DNA of 64,000 nt from Bacteroides caecigallinarum (GCF_016902295.1 NZ_JACJLQ010000009.1:1-64000), one strand, 5' to 3'; positions 8,046-17,917 are shown, numbered from the stretch's first letter. Program-made: numbers and translations. The notes: generated from the letters alone by a model not told the origin.

Positions 8046-10919
8046 ATGGAAACTTTTCTAAAGCTTGTAGCTCACGATTTATATACGAAGACAAACGGTG
8101 ACTTTGCCCGTACGGCGATTGTCTTCCCAAACAAGAGAGCAGGACTGTTCTTTAATGAATATCTGGCATCGGAAACGGACAGACCGATATGGTCGCCCGC
8201 ATACATAAGTATAGGCGAACTGTTCCGCAAGGTTTCAAACTTACAGATTGGTGACCCTGTGAAACTGGTTTGCGAACTCTATAAGGTATTTGTAAACATA
8301 ACCGGCAGCAAGGAATCGCTCGACGACTTCTACTTCTGGGGTGAACTTCTTATAAGCGACTTTGACGATGCGGACAAGAATATGGTGGACACAGAAGCCA
8401 TGTTCCGCAATATCAAGGACCTGAACGAACTTAACGACAACGGATACGAATTTCTGGAAGAAGGACAGAAAGAAGCATTAAGCCAGTTCTTCAAGAATTT
8501 CTCCATCGACAAGGTTACCGAACTGAAACAACGATTCATTAATATCTGGGACGTACTGGGAGAAATATATACTGAATTCAGAGCCGTATTACGCGAACAG
8601 GGTATAGCTTACGAAGGTATGATGTACAGGGAAGTTACGGAGTCTATGGATATTGACAAACTTCCTTACGATAGATATGTCTTCGTTGGATTCAATGTGC
8701 TTAATAAGGTGGAACATACTCTGTTCAAGAAACTGGATAAGGCCGGAAAGGCTATGTTCTATTGGGACTACGACAATTTCTATCTCAACAAGCATCCTCA
8801 CGAGGCAGGCGAATTCATAAAGCGCAACCTAAGGGATTTCCCATCGGAACTTCCACCATCTGTATTCAACAATCTGAACTCCCCGAAAGATATTACATAT
8901 ATTGAATCGCCTACAGAAAACGGTCAGGCAAGGTATCTTCCGCAATGGATAAGAACAAACCTGACAGAGGAAGAAAAGGAAACAGCCGTAGTATTATGTA
9001 ACGAATCTTTACTACAACCTGTACTGCATTCTCTGCCCGAGAATATACATCATATCAATATAACGATGGGATTTCCATTGTCGCAGACTCCTGCGTGCAG
9101 CTTTATCAACTCGCTTATAGAACTTCACACTTCAGGCTACAATCCATCAAACGGCAGATTCCTGTTTGCGGAGGTTTTGAGTGTGCTTAAACATCCATAC
9201 ACGCAACTTCTGAGCGAGGAGGCTGAGAAACTGGAGAAATCTCTTATCCACGACAACCGCTTCTACCCTCTCCCTTCGGAACTGAAAAAGGACGAAACTA
9301 CGGAAACCATATTCACGCCTTGCAACAGCAACCATGCTATCTGTCAGATGATTTCTACAGTACTGAAACAGGTAGCAGCCGTATATCAGAAGAAATCAGC
9401 TACTATGGATACAGCTCTTGACCAACTGTATCGTGAAGCGTTGTTCAAAGCATATACCATGGTAAACCGTTTTAACTCTCTTATAGAAGAAGGCGACCTT
9501 GATGTGAACCAAAGTACATTTAAGCGACTGCTCTCACGCGTCATACAGTCAGCCAACATTCCGTTCCACGGCGAGCCGGCAATCGGTATGCAGGTTATGG
9601 GAGTACTTGAAACACGAAATCTTGACTTCAAAAACGTAGTAATGCTTTCGGTGAACGAAGGACAACTGCCTAAAAGCGGAAGCGATGCCTCGTTCATCCC
9701 ATACAATATCAGAAAGGCTTTCGGTATGACTACTATAGACCATAAGATAGCCGTTTTTGCATATTACTTCTACAGACTGCTGCAAAGAGCTGAAAAAGTG
9801 ACTCTTCTTTTCAACACTTCAAGCGACGGAATAAACCGAGGAGAGATGTCACGCTTCATGCTTCAGTTCCTAATTGAATGGGGATTCGACATCAAACGTG
9901 AAAGACTGGAAGCCGCACAATCGCCACAGGGTACTGAGAAAATTGAGATAAAGAAGACTCCGGAAATAATGAAACGCATGCAGAGCAATTTTGATATCAG
10001 AGCAAATAAAAAGGCTCTTCTGTCACCTTCTGCACTCAACACATATATAGACTGTAATCTGAAATTTTATTACAAATATGTAGCCTTGCTGACAGCACCT
10101 GATGAGGTTAGCGCGGAGATAGACTCAGCGAAGTTCGGAAGTATATTCCACTACGCAGCCGAACACATCTACAAAGGCCTCACAGCACACGGAAAAACGA
10201 TAGATTGCAACTCTCTTGAAAAGCTTTTGCAAAATGATGTAAGACTACAGGAATATGTTGACAACGGTTTCAAGGAACTGTTCTTCAATATACCCCTGAC
10301 CGAACGTCCGGAATACAACGGATTGCAGCTCATAAACTCTGCAGTCATTCTGAGATACATAAAACAGCTGTTAAAAAATGACCTGAGATATGCTCCGTTC
10401 ATATTCACTGCTTCAGAACAGTTTGTGGAAGAAGATATTGATATAAATACTCCGAAAGGTGTAATCAAATCAAGAATTGGCGGTATAATAGACCGAATGG
10501 ACACGAAAGACAACACACTGCGTATAGTGGATTATAAGACAGGCGGTGATGCACAGTGTCCGCCAGACGTAAAGTCACTGTTCGTACAGGACAAGAAAAG
10601 GTCTAACTATATCTTCCAGACTTTCATGTACGCATCAATTGTATGCAAAAAATTAAGAGAGAAGAACAGCCTTCTTAAGGTGGCTCCATCCTTGCTTTAT
10701 ATCCACAAGGCGGCATCCGAAAATTACTCGCCTGTAATACAGATGGGCGAAGCGAGAAAGAAGGAAGACATAAATGATTTTAGCATCCATGAAGAAGAAT
10801 TCCGCGAAAATCTAAACACACTTCTTGAAGAAATTTTTAATCCAGACATCATTTTCTCTCAAACCGTGATAGAGGACAAATGTCAATACTGTGATTATAA
10901 AGATTTGTGTAAAAAGTAG
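8046..10919 (+). CDS. addB: AddB-like PD-(D/E)XK nuclease subunit
   Basis: A 957-residue partner of the preceding helicase. The N-terminal half has the helicase fold without a working Walker A; FPNKRAGLFFNEYLAS stands where the P-loop would be. The C-terminal half is a RecB-family nuclease: the helix GSIFHYAAEHIYKGL, then RIGGIIDRMD and RIVDYKTGGD with the catalytic Asp and Lys. One Cys in YIDCNLKFYYKY plus three in CQYCDYKDLC make the four-Cys iron-sulfur staple known from AddB. It starts 18 nt after addA. No standard terminator was noted directly after it. Confidence 0.82.
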   Translation: METFLKLVAHDLYTKTNGDFARTAIVFPNKRAGLFFNEYLASETDRPIWSPAYISIGELFRKVSNLQIGDPVKLVCELYKVFVNITGSKESLDDFYFWGELLISDFDDADKNMVDTEAMFRNIKDLNELNDNGYEFLEEGQKEALSQFFKNFSIDKVTELKQRFINIWDVLGEIYTEFRAVLREQGIAYEGMMYREVTESMDIDKLPYDRYVFVGFNVLNKVEHTLFKKLDKAGKAMFYWDYDNFYLNKHPHEAGEFIKRNLRDFPSELPPSVFNNLNSPKDITYIESPTENGQARYLPQWIRTNLTEEEKETAVVLCNESLLQPVLHSLPENIHHINITMGFPLSQTPACSFINSLIELHTSGYNPSNGRFLFAEVLSVLKHPYTQLLSEEAEKLEKSLIHDNRFYPLPSELKKDETTETIFTPCNSNHAICQMISTVLKQVAAVYQKKSATMDTALDQLYREALFKAYTMVNRFNSLIEEGDLDVNQSTFKRLLSRVIQSANIPFHGEPAIGMQVMGVLETRNLDFKNVVMLSVNEGQLPKSGSDASFIPYNIRKAFGMTTIDHKIAVFAYYFYRLLQRAEKVTLLFNTSSDGINRGEMSRFMLQFLIEWGFDIKRERLEAAQSPQGTEKIEIKKTPEIMKRMQSNFDIRANKKALLSPSALNTYIDCNLKFYYKYVALLTAPDEVSAEIDSAKFGSIFHYAAEHIYKGLTAHGKTIDCNSLEKLLQNDVRLQEYVDNGFKELFFNIPLTERPEYNGLQLINSAVILRYIKQLLKNDLRYAPFIFTASEQFVEEDIDINTPKGVIKSRIGGIIDRMDTKDNTLRIVDYKTGGDAQCPPDVKSLFVQDKKRSNYIFQTFMYASIVCKKLREKNSLLKVAPSLLYIHKAASENYSPVIQMGEARKKEDINDFSIHEEEFRENLNTLLEEIFNPDIIFSQTVIEDKCQYCDYKDLCKK

Positions 10920-10969
10920 CATTTTGATATAAATACTGTTAATCAAAGGCTTTTTTCATGCATATTATA

Positions 10970-11000
10970 TTGCATATATCACGAAAAATGGTTACATTCG
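10970..11000 (+). promoter_or_regulatory. promoter of the candidate small RNA
   Basis: TTG (10970-10972), a 20-nt spacer, then TACATTCG (10993-11000), one mismatch from the TAnnTTTG consensus. No ORF follows on this strand; the predicted start near 11006 leads into three hairpins. Confidence 0.5.
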
Positions 11001-11005
11001 CATGT

Positions 11006-11127
11006 TTTTCATAGTAATAGATTTATATATCCTGACTTCAAGCTTGTGAAAGCGAGTAAGTCAGAGAGACAAAAGAGTTTGTCCCTAAAGAACAAGAGAC
11101 TGCACTTCCCCGGCAGTCTCTTTTTTT
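11006..11127 (+). ncRNA. candidate small RNA with three consecutive hairpins
   Basis: The gap between addB and the nitroreductase gene holds three hairpins in a row. Hairpin 1: CTGACTT (11032-11038) with AAGTCAG (11058-11064), inside it GCTT/AAGC (11042-11045 with 11050-11053) capped by a GTGA tetraloop. Hairpin 2: GACAAA (11068-11073) with TTTGTC (11078-11083). Hairpin 3: a strong terminator at 11096-11127. A promoter-like element ends at 11000. No ORF of note is present, and neither tRNA, SRP RNA nor tmRNA features fit. The family is not recognised. The alternative is an addB 3' UTR processed from the mRNA. Confidence 0.5.
11096..11127 (+). terminator. terminator of the candidate small RNA or of addB
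   Basis: GAGACTGC (11096-11103) pairs with GCAGTCTC (11113-11120), followed by seven T. It would end both the small RNA and read-through from addB. Confidence 0.85.
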
Positions 11128-11185
11128 GTTAATATAACTTTTTCCTATATTTGTAATATTCATACGGCGGACAAACCACCGTTTC

Positions 11186-11710
11186 TTATTTTATCACTCT
11201 ATAATAATCTATCTTACGCGGTTTCGGAGCATCAGATGCCTTTGCGGGATATCCCAAGGATATAGCGCCAATACCAACAAGTCCTTCAGGCAATCCGAAA
11301 CTTTCCATCAGTTTCTTTCCTTCATCAGTAGAGAACATTTCTCTTTCCCTGTGAATCCAACAACTTGCAAGTCCTATTGCATGAGCGGCAAGCATCATGT
11401 TTTCCAATACGCAGCTTCCGTCCTGTATAGGGTTATTGGCATCAGCCGGAGTAAATACCAGGACGTATGTTGGCGCGTCATAATACGGATTGGAAGTAAC
11501 TCCCATTACACGTGCATTCATTTCTGCCAGTTTCTTGCGTACTTCTTCATTCTGCACTGCAACGATATATGGCGACTGCATGCCTCTTGATGTAGGCGCG
11601 TATGTACCGGCTTCCAACACTGCTTTCAATTCTTCGTCAGTAATCTGCTCTGCCTTATACTGACGGCAACTGCGACGAGTCTTTATAATCTCCAAAAATT
11701 CGTTATTCAT
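11186..11710 (-). CDS. nitroreductase family protein
   Basis: A 174-residue FMN-dependent NAD(P)H oxidoreductase of the nitroreductase fold. The N-terminal FMN-binding signature IIKTRRSCRQY is followed by LKAVLEAGTYAPTSRGMQS and, later, the helix MLAAHAIGLASCWIHR and the GLVGIGAISLGYPA strand. The substrate cannot be predicted; such enzymes reduce flavins, quinones or nitro compounds. It is monocistronic, convergent with addB and the small-RNA candidate, and lies beyond the end of the ilv operon with its own -7 element. Confidence 0.88.
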   Translation of the reverse strand: MNNEFLEIIKTRRSCRQYKAEQITDEELKAVLEAGTYAPTSRGMQSPYIVAVQNEEVRKKLAEMNARVMGVTSNPYYDAPTYVLVFTPADANNPIQDGSCVLENMMLAAHAIGLASCWIHREREMFSTDEGKKLMESFGLPEGLVGIGAISLGYPAKASDAPKPRKIDYYRVIK

Positions 11711-11744
11711 ATCTGTATATTTTTTTATGTTATATCATCGTCAA

Positions 11745-11752
11745 CAAAATTA
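11745..11752 (-). promoter_or_regulatory. -7 element of the nitroreductase gene
   Basis: TAATTTTG on the minus strand, 34 nt upstream of the start codon. No clear -33 element is seen at 19-21 nt. Confidence 0.5.
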
Positions 11753-11806
11753 GTCAAAAGCACGACATATTATACCTTTCAAAGAAAATTTTCTGAAGCT
11801 ACATAC

Positions 11807-11852
11807 AAAAAAATCCCTCTCTTCGACAATATGAAATCGCCAAAAAGAGGGA
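11807..11852 (-). terminator. terminator of the ilv operon
   Basis: On the minus strand TCCCTCT (11852-11846) pairs with AGAGGGA (11820-11814), followed by a run of T. The loop is long (25 nt), so the stem is modest, but it sits 24 nt after the ilvC stop. Confidence 0.6.
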
Positions 11853-11875
11853 AGAAAAATTCTCTTAATTATTTA

Positions 11876-12919
11876 TTAGTTGTTTTCAGGACGAAGTTTA
11901 CGTACTGTAACAGCTGTCTGCCACATTTCGCTTTCACGCAAAGCCTTCAATTCAGCTTCCAGTTTTTCGCGATAATCTGGCTTAGAGTTAGAGTCGATAG
12001 AAATCTGAGCTTCGTTACCGCTCTTAACACTCTGATACAATTTCTGAACTACAGGTTTGATAGCATCATGGAATGGGCCCATCCAGTCAAGAGCACCACG
12101 CTGAGCTGTTGTAGAACAGTTAGCGTACATCCAGTCCATACCGTTCTTAGCGAAAAGAGGCATCAATGACTGAGTAAGCTCTTCTACAGTTTCGTTGAAT
12201 GCTTCAGAAGGAGTATGTCCGTTTTCACGCAATACTTCGTACTGTGCAAGAAGCAATCCCTGGATAGCACCCATCAATGAACCACGTTCACCTGTAAGGT
12301 CAGAAGTAGCTTCACGCTGGAATGTAGTTTCGAACAAATATCCTGAACCGATACCGATACCAAGAGCGATAGTTCTGTCGAATGCCTTACCTGTTACATC
12401 CTGATAAATAGCGTATGATGAGTTCAAGCCGCGGCCTTCGAGGAACATTGTACGCAATGAAGTACCTGATCCTTTAGGAGCAACCATGATAACGTCGATA
12501 TCAGCTGGAGGAACTACGCCTGTACGGTCGTTCCAAGTGATAGCGAAACCGTGTGAGAAATACAATGCCTTGCCAGGAGTAAGATATTGTTTGATTTTAG
12601 GCCATACAGACATTACAGCCGCATCAGACAAAAGACACATTACGATAGTAGCCTTCTGACAAGCTTCCTCGATACCGAACAATGTTTCTCCTGGTACCCA
12701 GCCGTCAGAGATAGCTTTTTCGAAAGTCTTTCCAGGACGCTGACCAACGATAACATTGAATCCGTTATCGCGAAGGTTCAAAGACTGACCAGGTCCCTGT
12801 ACGCCATATCCTATAACTGCAATTGTTTCATCTTTCAAGATCTCACGTGCTTTTTCCAATGGAAATTCATCGCGGGTGATTACATTTTCCATCACACCGC
12901 CAAAATTTAATTGTGCCAT
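11876..12919 (-). CDS. ilvC: ketol-acid reductoisomerase
   Basis: A 347-residue enzyme of valine, isoleucine and leucine synthesis that isomerises and reduces acetohydroxy acids with NAD(P)H. The dinucleotide site is VIGYGVQGPGQSLNLRDNG, the Bacteroidetes variant of the usual GYGSQGHA. The metal and substrate region includes the run near SGYLFETTFQREATSDLTGERG. The C-terminal domain is short, as in class I enzymes. It is the last gene of the operon, separated from the thioesterase gene by 155 nt that hold a tandem octamer repeat. Confidence 0.95.
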   Translation of the reverse strand: MAQLNFGGVMENVITRDEFPLEKAREILKDETIAVIGYGVQGPGQSLNLRDNGFNVIVGQRPGKTFEKAISDGWVPGETLFGIEEACQKATIVMCLLSDAAVMSVWPKIKQYLTPGKALYFSHGFAITWNDRTGVVPPADIDVIMVAPKGSGTSLRTMFLEGRGLNSSYAIYQDVTGKAFDRTIALGIGIGSGYLFETTFQREATSDLTGERGSLMGAIQGLLLAQYEVLRENGHTPSEAFNETVEELTQSLMPLFAKNGMDWMYANCSTTAQRGALDWMGPFHDAIKPVVQKLYQSVKSGNEAQISIDSNSKPDYREKLEAELKALRESEMWQTAVTVRKLRPENN

Positions 12920-12930
12920 GTTTTTTATAA

Positions 12931-12986
12931 GTTTTTAAGTTTATAAGTTTATAAGTTCTTAAGTTTGTAAGTTTATAGGTTAGTTA
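12931..12986. repeat. seven imperfect tandem copies of an 8-bp unit
   Basis: The unit GTTTATAA is repeated with small changes: GTTTTTAA, GTTTATAA, GTTTATAA, GTTCTTAA, GTTTGTAA, GTTTATAG, GTTAGTTA. It lies in the 155-nt gap between the thioesterase gene and ilvC and would be transcribed as part of the ilv mRNA. The rest of the gap (12987-13074) is AT-rich with no gene. The copy number could vary by slippage. Confidence 0.8.
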
Positions 12987-13074
12987 CGAGTTGACAAGTT
13001 GACCAGGTTTCCATCCGGTCAGTTTCCAATAACTAACAACCATCAACTCATTCTTAATTATTAATTTTTAATTC

Positions 13075-13818
13075 TTAATTCTTAAATATCACTTTGCTTC
13101 TTACTACGACCTCACTATCGTTCTTCTTGACTTCAACATCGAATTCATTTTCCGAAATCTGTTCGCGGTAGAAAGTCAGCTTGTCGCCATAATAGCTTTC
13201 CGCCACATACGCCATTTCAAAACGATGTATCATCTTTTCACGGAATGTATCAATATCAAACAAGTCAAGTATATGTTCAATATATTTTATACTGTTCACA
13301 TGTCCGTTACAGTCAATGTCGCTGTATTTTGCCACATACTCTCCTGCCGGCTCAACCGTTCCTACTTTAATTCTTCCCGGTTTTGCGATAGGGCAATCTT
13401 TTTGGCAAATATAATCTACAATACTTCCGCCATGCAGAGTCAGCAAATCGGCAGGTTTACGTGAGCTCATGTCTATCATAGCCCATATCGAACGTGCATA
13501 GCCTATCGGATTGCCATCTTTATCAAGGATAGAGAAATTACGGTCGGTAAACAGGCGGTAAACATTCTCCACCCATGTCTGTACGCTGAATTTCTCATAC
13601 TGCATAGGAAATTCTTCCATCTCGATAGCTAAGCGCGACAAGACCCATGTGTAATGACTCTCGTTAAGCTCGGCTATACCAAATCCTCTTTCTGTGGCAT
13701 GAAAACCAGCACAATTCAGCAAATGGTTTCCCAATACCCCCATCGTGAGTTTTCCTGTAAAGTCAACATGGAAAGGTTCTGCTACAAAATTATATGTACC
13801 GACTTTGTTATTTCCCAT
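13075..13818 (-). CDS. acyl-ACP thioesterase (FAT family)
   Basis: A 247-residue double hotdog-fold thioesterase like plant FatA/FatB that hydrolyses acyl-acyl carrier protein. The first hotdog begins FHVDFTGKLTMGVLGNHLLN. The catalytic segment is in the second half: SDIDCNGHVNSIKYIEHIL, with the expected Asp, Asn and His. It lies between ilvN (12-nt gap) and ilvC, inside the branched-chain amino acid operon. A link to branched-chain fatty acid supply or acyl turnover is an inference from position only. Confidence 0.85.
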   Translation of the reverse strand: MGNNKVGTYNFVAEPFHVDFTGKLTMGVLGNHLLNCAGFHATERGFGIAELNESHYTWVLSRLAIEMEEFPMQYEKFSVQTWVENVYRLFTDRNFSILDKDGNPIGYARSIWAMIDMSSRKPADLLTLHGGSIVDYICQKDCPIAKPGRIKVGTVEPAGEYVAKYSDIDCNGHVNSIKYIEHILDLFDIDTFREKMIHRFEMAYVAESYYGDKLTFYREQISENEFDVEVKKNDSEVVVRSKVIFKN

Positions 13819-13830
13819 ATCAAAATAAGT

Positions 13831-14382
13831 TTACAATCCGTTTTTATATCTCTCCTCACGATGCGCCAAATACTCGTTCACACGTTCAAAACAGCTTGTA
13901 GATACAGCTATTCTTCCCGAACGTACGAACTGGAGCACGCATTTAAGTCTTTTCAAATCCTCGTAAAGGAAAGTTATCTCATCGCTCATACCAACCATCT
14001 CTATAATAGAGAACACAGGATTTACCTCTACGATATGCGCATTAGAGCGTCTGACCACCTTCGATGCTTCAGGATTATTCTGAAATTCCGGTGTAGAGAC
14101 TTTATACATTGCCACCTCGCGCTGGAATATCTCCTTGTCTGTAAAATAATGAGCCTGGATGACATCCATTTTCTTTTCTATCTGACGAACCACCTTATCC
14201 ACTATATCAGCAGTTGTCCAGCACGTAATGGTATATTTGTGTACTCCGGCTATTGAAGATGCCGACACGTTAAGGCTTTCTATATTAATCTGGCGACGTG
14301 TAAAAACGGCTGTCACCTGATTAAGCAAACCGGCTATGTTTTCCGAATGAACTATGATAGTATATAATGTCTTATTTTCCAT
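13831..14382 (-). CDS. ilvN: acetolactate synthase small (regulatory) subunit
   Basis: A 183-residue regulatory subunit that activates the catalytic subunit and carries valine feedback control. The N-terminal ACT domain begins YTIIVHSENIAGLLNQV and continues RRQINIESLNVSAS, followed by a C-terminal ACT-like domain. It lies 18 nt after ilvB and 12 nt before the thioesterase gene on the same strand. Confidence 0.93.
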   Translation of the reverse strand: MENKTLYTIIVHSENIAGLLNQVTAVFTRRQINIESLNVSASSIAGVHKYTITCWTTADIVDKVVRQIEKKMDVIQAHYFTDKEIFQREVAMYKVSTPEFQNNPEASKVVRRSNAHIVEVNPVFSIIEMVGMSDEITFLYEDLKRLKCVLQFVRSGRIAVSTSCFERVNEYLAHREERYKNGL

Positions 14383-14400
14383 GTTTAACCCTCCTACTCG

Positions 14401-16101
14401 TTAGCAATCCAAATCCATCATCATATAGTTGACCGAGCTTCCCGGAGGAGTCATCGGCAATACATTACCTTCTTCCACCACACATACTTCAAGAAGGAAT
14501 GGACCGTCTGTAGCGAGCATTTCCTTTATTCCGTCTTTAAGTTCCTCGCGTTCGATTACCCTACGCGAAGGAATGCCATACGCCGATGCTATCTGCATAT
14601 AGTCAGGATTCATCATCGGAGTGAACGAATATCTTCTGTTGAAGAACATCGCCTGCCACTGACGTACATTTCCAAGATAGTTATTGTTCATCAGAATCAT
14701 CTTTACCGGAGCTTTCTGTTCCATGATAGTACCAAGTTCCTGCATTGTCATCTGAAGACCACCATCACCCATTATAGCACATACCGTACGTTCCGGACTA
14801 CCGAATGTGGCTCCTATTGCAGCCGGGATACAGAATCCCATAGTTCCCATACCGCCTGATGTTACTACACTTCTGTTCTTCGTAAACTTGAAGTATCGGC
14901 ATGACATCATCTGATTCTGACCTACGTCTGTTACCAGTACCGCCTCATGGTTGGTAGCCTCGCTCACTGCATTTACCACTTCACCCATATTTATCGGGCC
15001 ATTTTCCGGATATACTTCGCGTTTGATAACCTTTTCGAATTCCTGCTGTTCATACTGGCTGAAACTGTCTATCCAAGCAGTGTGCTTGTTAGGCTGGATA
15101 AGTTCGGTAAGCAGACCTAAAGTACGTTTACAGTTACCAAGCACCGGAACATGTACAGGTACGTTCTTGCCAATCTCCGATGGATCAACGTCAAGATGTA
15201 TTACCTTTGCCTGCTTGGCGTATGTTTCAAGTTTACCTGTCACACGGTCATCGAAGCGCATACCTACTGCGATAAGCACATCACATTCGTTAGTCTTGAC
15301 GTTAGGTCCGAGGTTACCGTGCATTCCCAACATACCTTTGTTCAGCGGATGTTCGGTAGGCATAGCCGAGAGTCCCAACAATGTGCATCCGCAAGGTATA
15401 TCAGCTTTCTCGACAAACTTGAGCAACTCTTCCTGAGCATTTCCAAGCTCAACCCCCTGACCGACCAGCACCAACGGCTTTTCAGACTCATTTATAAGTC
15501 TTACAGCCTCAGCCAAGGCCTTAGGGTCTGTTTCAGGATCAGGATCATAGCTGCGGATGAAATCCAAATCAACCGGTTCGTAATCCGTCATATCTATCTG
15601 AGCATTCTTGGCAAAGTCAAGTACCACAGGACCGGGACGTCCCGAACGAGCTATATAAAATGCTCTTGCGACAGCCCAAGCAACATCCTCGGCACGTCTT
15701 ATCTGGTAGCTCCATTTCGAGATAGGCTGGGTAATACCGACAAGGTCAACTTCCTGAAATGCGTCAGTACCTAAAAGACCGGCTCCCACCTGTCCAGCGA
15801 TAACCACAATCGGCGTACTGTCAATCATCGCATCCGCAATACCGGTAATAGTATTTGTAGCCCCCGGACCGCTTGTCACAAGACAGACTCCCACCTCGCC
15901 CGATACTCTCGCAAAGCCTTGAGCGGCATGTGCCGCCCCCTGTTCGTGACGTACCAATATATGGTTAAGTTTATCTCTATGATCATATAAAGCATCGAAC
16001 ACAGGCATTATCGCACCTCCCGGATAACCGAAGATAGTCTTTACTCCCTGATGCTCAAGCGAGCGCATCAATGCTTCACCACCTGTTATTTTCTCTTTCA
16101 T
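14401..16101 (-). CDS. ilvB: acetolactate synthase large (catalytic) subunit
   Basis: A 566-residue ThDP-dependent enzyme that condenses pyruvate with pyruvate or 2-oxobutyrate, the first common step of the pathway. The N-terminal domain has FGYPGGAIMPVFDALY and the ThDP-activating Glu in RHEQGAAHAAQGFARV. The central FAD/nucleotide-binding domain follows, and the C-terminal ThDP motif is GDGGLQM through NNNYLGNVRQWQ. ATG 16101 is preferred to the upstream in-frame ATG 16125: it begins MKEKITGGEALM as in homologues, and the longer form would overlap ilvD by 11 nt. Confidence 0.95.
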   Translation of the reverse strand: MKEKITGGEALMRSLEHQGVKTIFGYPGGAIMPVFDALYDHRDKLNHILVRHEQGAAHAAQGFARVSGEVGVCLVTSGPGATNTITGIADAMIDSTPIVVIAGQVGAGLLGTDAFQEVDLVGITQPISKWSYQIRRAEDVAWAVARAFYIARSGRPGPVVLDFAKNAQIDMTDYEPVDLDFIRSYDPDPETDPKALAEAVRLINESEKPLVLVGQGVELGNAQEELLKFVEKADIPCGCTLLGLSAMPTEHPLNKGMLGMHGNLGPNVKTNECDVLIAVGMRFDDRVTGKLETYAKQAKVIHLDVDPSEIGKNVPVHVPVLGNCKRTLGLLTELIQPNKHTAWIDSFSQYEQQEFEKVIKREVYPENGPINMGEVVNAVSEATNHEAVLVTDVGQNQMMSCRYFKFTKNRSVVTSGGMGTMGFCIPAAIGATFGSPERTVCAIMGDGGLQMTMQELGTIMEQKAPVKMILMNNNYLGNVRQWQAMFFNRRYSFTPMMNPDYMQIASAYGIPSRRVIEREELKDGIKEMLATDGPFLLEVCVVEEGNVLPMTPPGSSVNYMMMDLDC

Positions 16102-16114
16102 ACGTATGTATTTT

Positions 16115-17917
16115 TTAGTCAACAATTCTTACTCCACCCTTATCAGCCGAACTTACCATGCTTGCGTAAGCCTTGAGTGCCTTAGACACCTTGCGGTCGC
16201 GAGTGACAGGAGTCATCGGACGTGCGGCAAGCTCTTCATCTGAAAGTTTCACGTTTATACTACGATTAGGAATATCTATCTCTATAATATCACCATCCAC
16301 AATCTTACCGATATTTCCACCTGCGGCAGCCTCTGGAGATATATGTCCTATACTAAGTCCAGATGTACCGCCACTGAAACGTCCGTCAGTAATCAGCGCA
16401 CATTCCTTACCGAGATGTTTTGATTTGATATACGATGTAGGATAAAGCATCTCCTGCATACCCGGACCACCCTTAGGGCCTTCGTGAGTGATGACCACAA
16501 CATCGCCGCTTACAACCTTTCCGCCGAGGATACCTTCGCAAGCCGCTTCCTGAGAATCGAACACCTTTGCAGGTCCTGAGAACTTCCAGATACTTTCGTC
16601 CACTCCGGCTGTCTTTACCACACATCCGTCCTGCGCGATGTTACCTTTCAGTACTGCCAGTCCGCCGTCCTTGCTGTAGGCATGTTCCAAATCGCGGATA
16701 CATCCTGTAGCGCGGTCTGTATCGAGTTCCTTATAATAATTGCCCTGCGAGCCAAGTTTGATAGAGAACTTTCCGCCCGGAGCACTTGTATAAATTCTTT
16801 TTGCCTCAGCATCAACACTTTCAGCCGAAATATCATATTTTGCAATAGCCTCAGCCAGTGTCATACCGTCCACACGCGAAACCGATGTATCGAGCAGACC
16901 TCCCTTGTTCAGCTGTGCGAGGATATTCATGATACCTCCCGCTCTGTTCACATCCTGAATGTGGTATTTCTGAGTGTTAGGAGCCACCTTGCAAAGACAA
17001 GGCACACGGCGTGACAACATGTCGATATCGTCCATAGTGAAATCCACTTCTGCCTCATGTGCTATTGCGAGCAGGTGAAGAACAGTGTTTGTAGAACCAC
17101 CCATAGCGATATCAAGTGTCATTGCGTTAAGGAAAGCCTGACGTGTAGCGATGCTTCTCGGCAATACGCTATCGTCACCGTCCTGATAATATTTATAAGC
17201 ATTTTTTACGATGAGAGCCGCAGCATCCTTGAACAACTGCTTACGGTTTTCGTGAGTCGCGACTATTGTTCCATTGCCAGGAAGAGCAAGTCCGATAGCC
17301 TCATTCAAACAGTTCATTGAGTTTGCTGTAAACATACCTGAGCAACATCCGCATCCCGGACACGCATGTCTTTCTATCTGATCTACATCCTCGTCGCTCA
17401 CTGTCGGGTCGGCCGACTTAATCATCGCATCTATCAAGTCAAGATGCTGTCCGCCCCACTCTCCTGCTTCCATCGGACCACCTGATACGAACACCGTAGG
17501 AATATTCAGTCGCATGGAAGCCATAAGCATACCCGGAGTGATCTTGTCGCAGTTTGAAATGCAGACCATAGCATCAGCCTTATGAGCGTTCACCATATAT
17601 TCCACACTGTCGGCAATAATATCTCTCGAAGGCAATGAATACAACATTCCGTCGTGTCCCATTGCTATACCGTCATCAATAGCTATAGTATTGAACTCGG
17701 CAGCGAAACAACCGAGTTTTTCAATTTCCTGTTTTACTTGCTGACCAATCTCGTGTAAATGTGTATGTCCCGGAACAAATTGTGTAAATGAATTCACGAT
17801 AGCTATAATAGGCTTGCCCATCATTTCCTTTTTCATTCCATTTGCCACCCATAATGCTCTTGCACCGGCCATACGTCGGCCTTGTGTACTCATCGAACTG
17901 CGTAACTCATTTTTCAT
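16115..17917 (-). CDS. ilvD: dihydroxy-acid dehydratase
   Basis: A 600-residue iron-sulfur enzyme that dehydrates 2,3-dihydroxy acids to 2-oxo acids in Val, Ile and Leu synthesis. Cluster ligands are visible in [11 protein letters not shown] and [19 protein letters not shown]. The C-terminal domain has the [12 protein letters not shown] and [15 protein letters not shown] signatures. It is the first structural gene of the operon; the leader peptide and attenuator lie directly upstream. Confidence 0.95.
   Translation of the reverse strand: MKNELRSSMSTQGRRMAGARALWVANGMKKEMMGKPIIAIVNSFTQFVPGHTHLHEIGQQVKQEIEKLGCFAAEFNTIAIDDGIAMGHDGMLYSLPSRDIIADSVEYMVNAHKADAMVCISNCDKITPGMLMASMRLNIPTVFVSGGPMEAGEWGGQHLDLIDAMIKSADPTVSDEDVDQIERHACPGCGCCSGMFTANSMNCLNEAIGLALPGNGTIVATHENRKQLFKDAAALIVKNAYKYYQDGDDSVLPRSIATRQAFLNAMTLDIAMGGSTNTVLHLLAIAHEAEVDFTMDDIDMLSRRVPCLCKVAPNTQKYHIQDVNRAGGIMNILAQLNKGGLLDTSVSRVDGMTLAEAIAKYDISAESVDAEAKRIYTSAPGGKFSIKLGSQGNYYKELDTDRATGCIRDLEHAYSKDGGLAVLKGNIAQDGCVVKTAGVDESIWKFSGPAKVFDSQEAACEGILGGKVVSGDVVVITHEGPKGGPGMQEMLYPTSYIKSKHLGKECALITDGRFSGGTSGLSIGHISPEAAAGGNIGKIVDGDIIEIDIPNRSINVKLSDEELAARPMTPVTRDRKVSKALKAYASMVSSADKGGVRIVD

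Noticed and set aside
11032-11127. tRNA gene
   Set aside because: Three consecutive hairpins do not make a cloverleaf, and there is no acceptor stem joining the ends.
15151-15774. 207-codon plus-strand frame inside ilvB
   Set aside because: Antisense to the conserved catalytic subunit; composition is that of a shadow frame.
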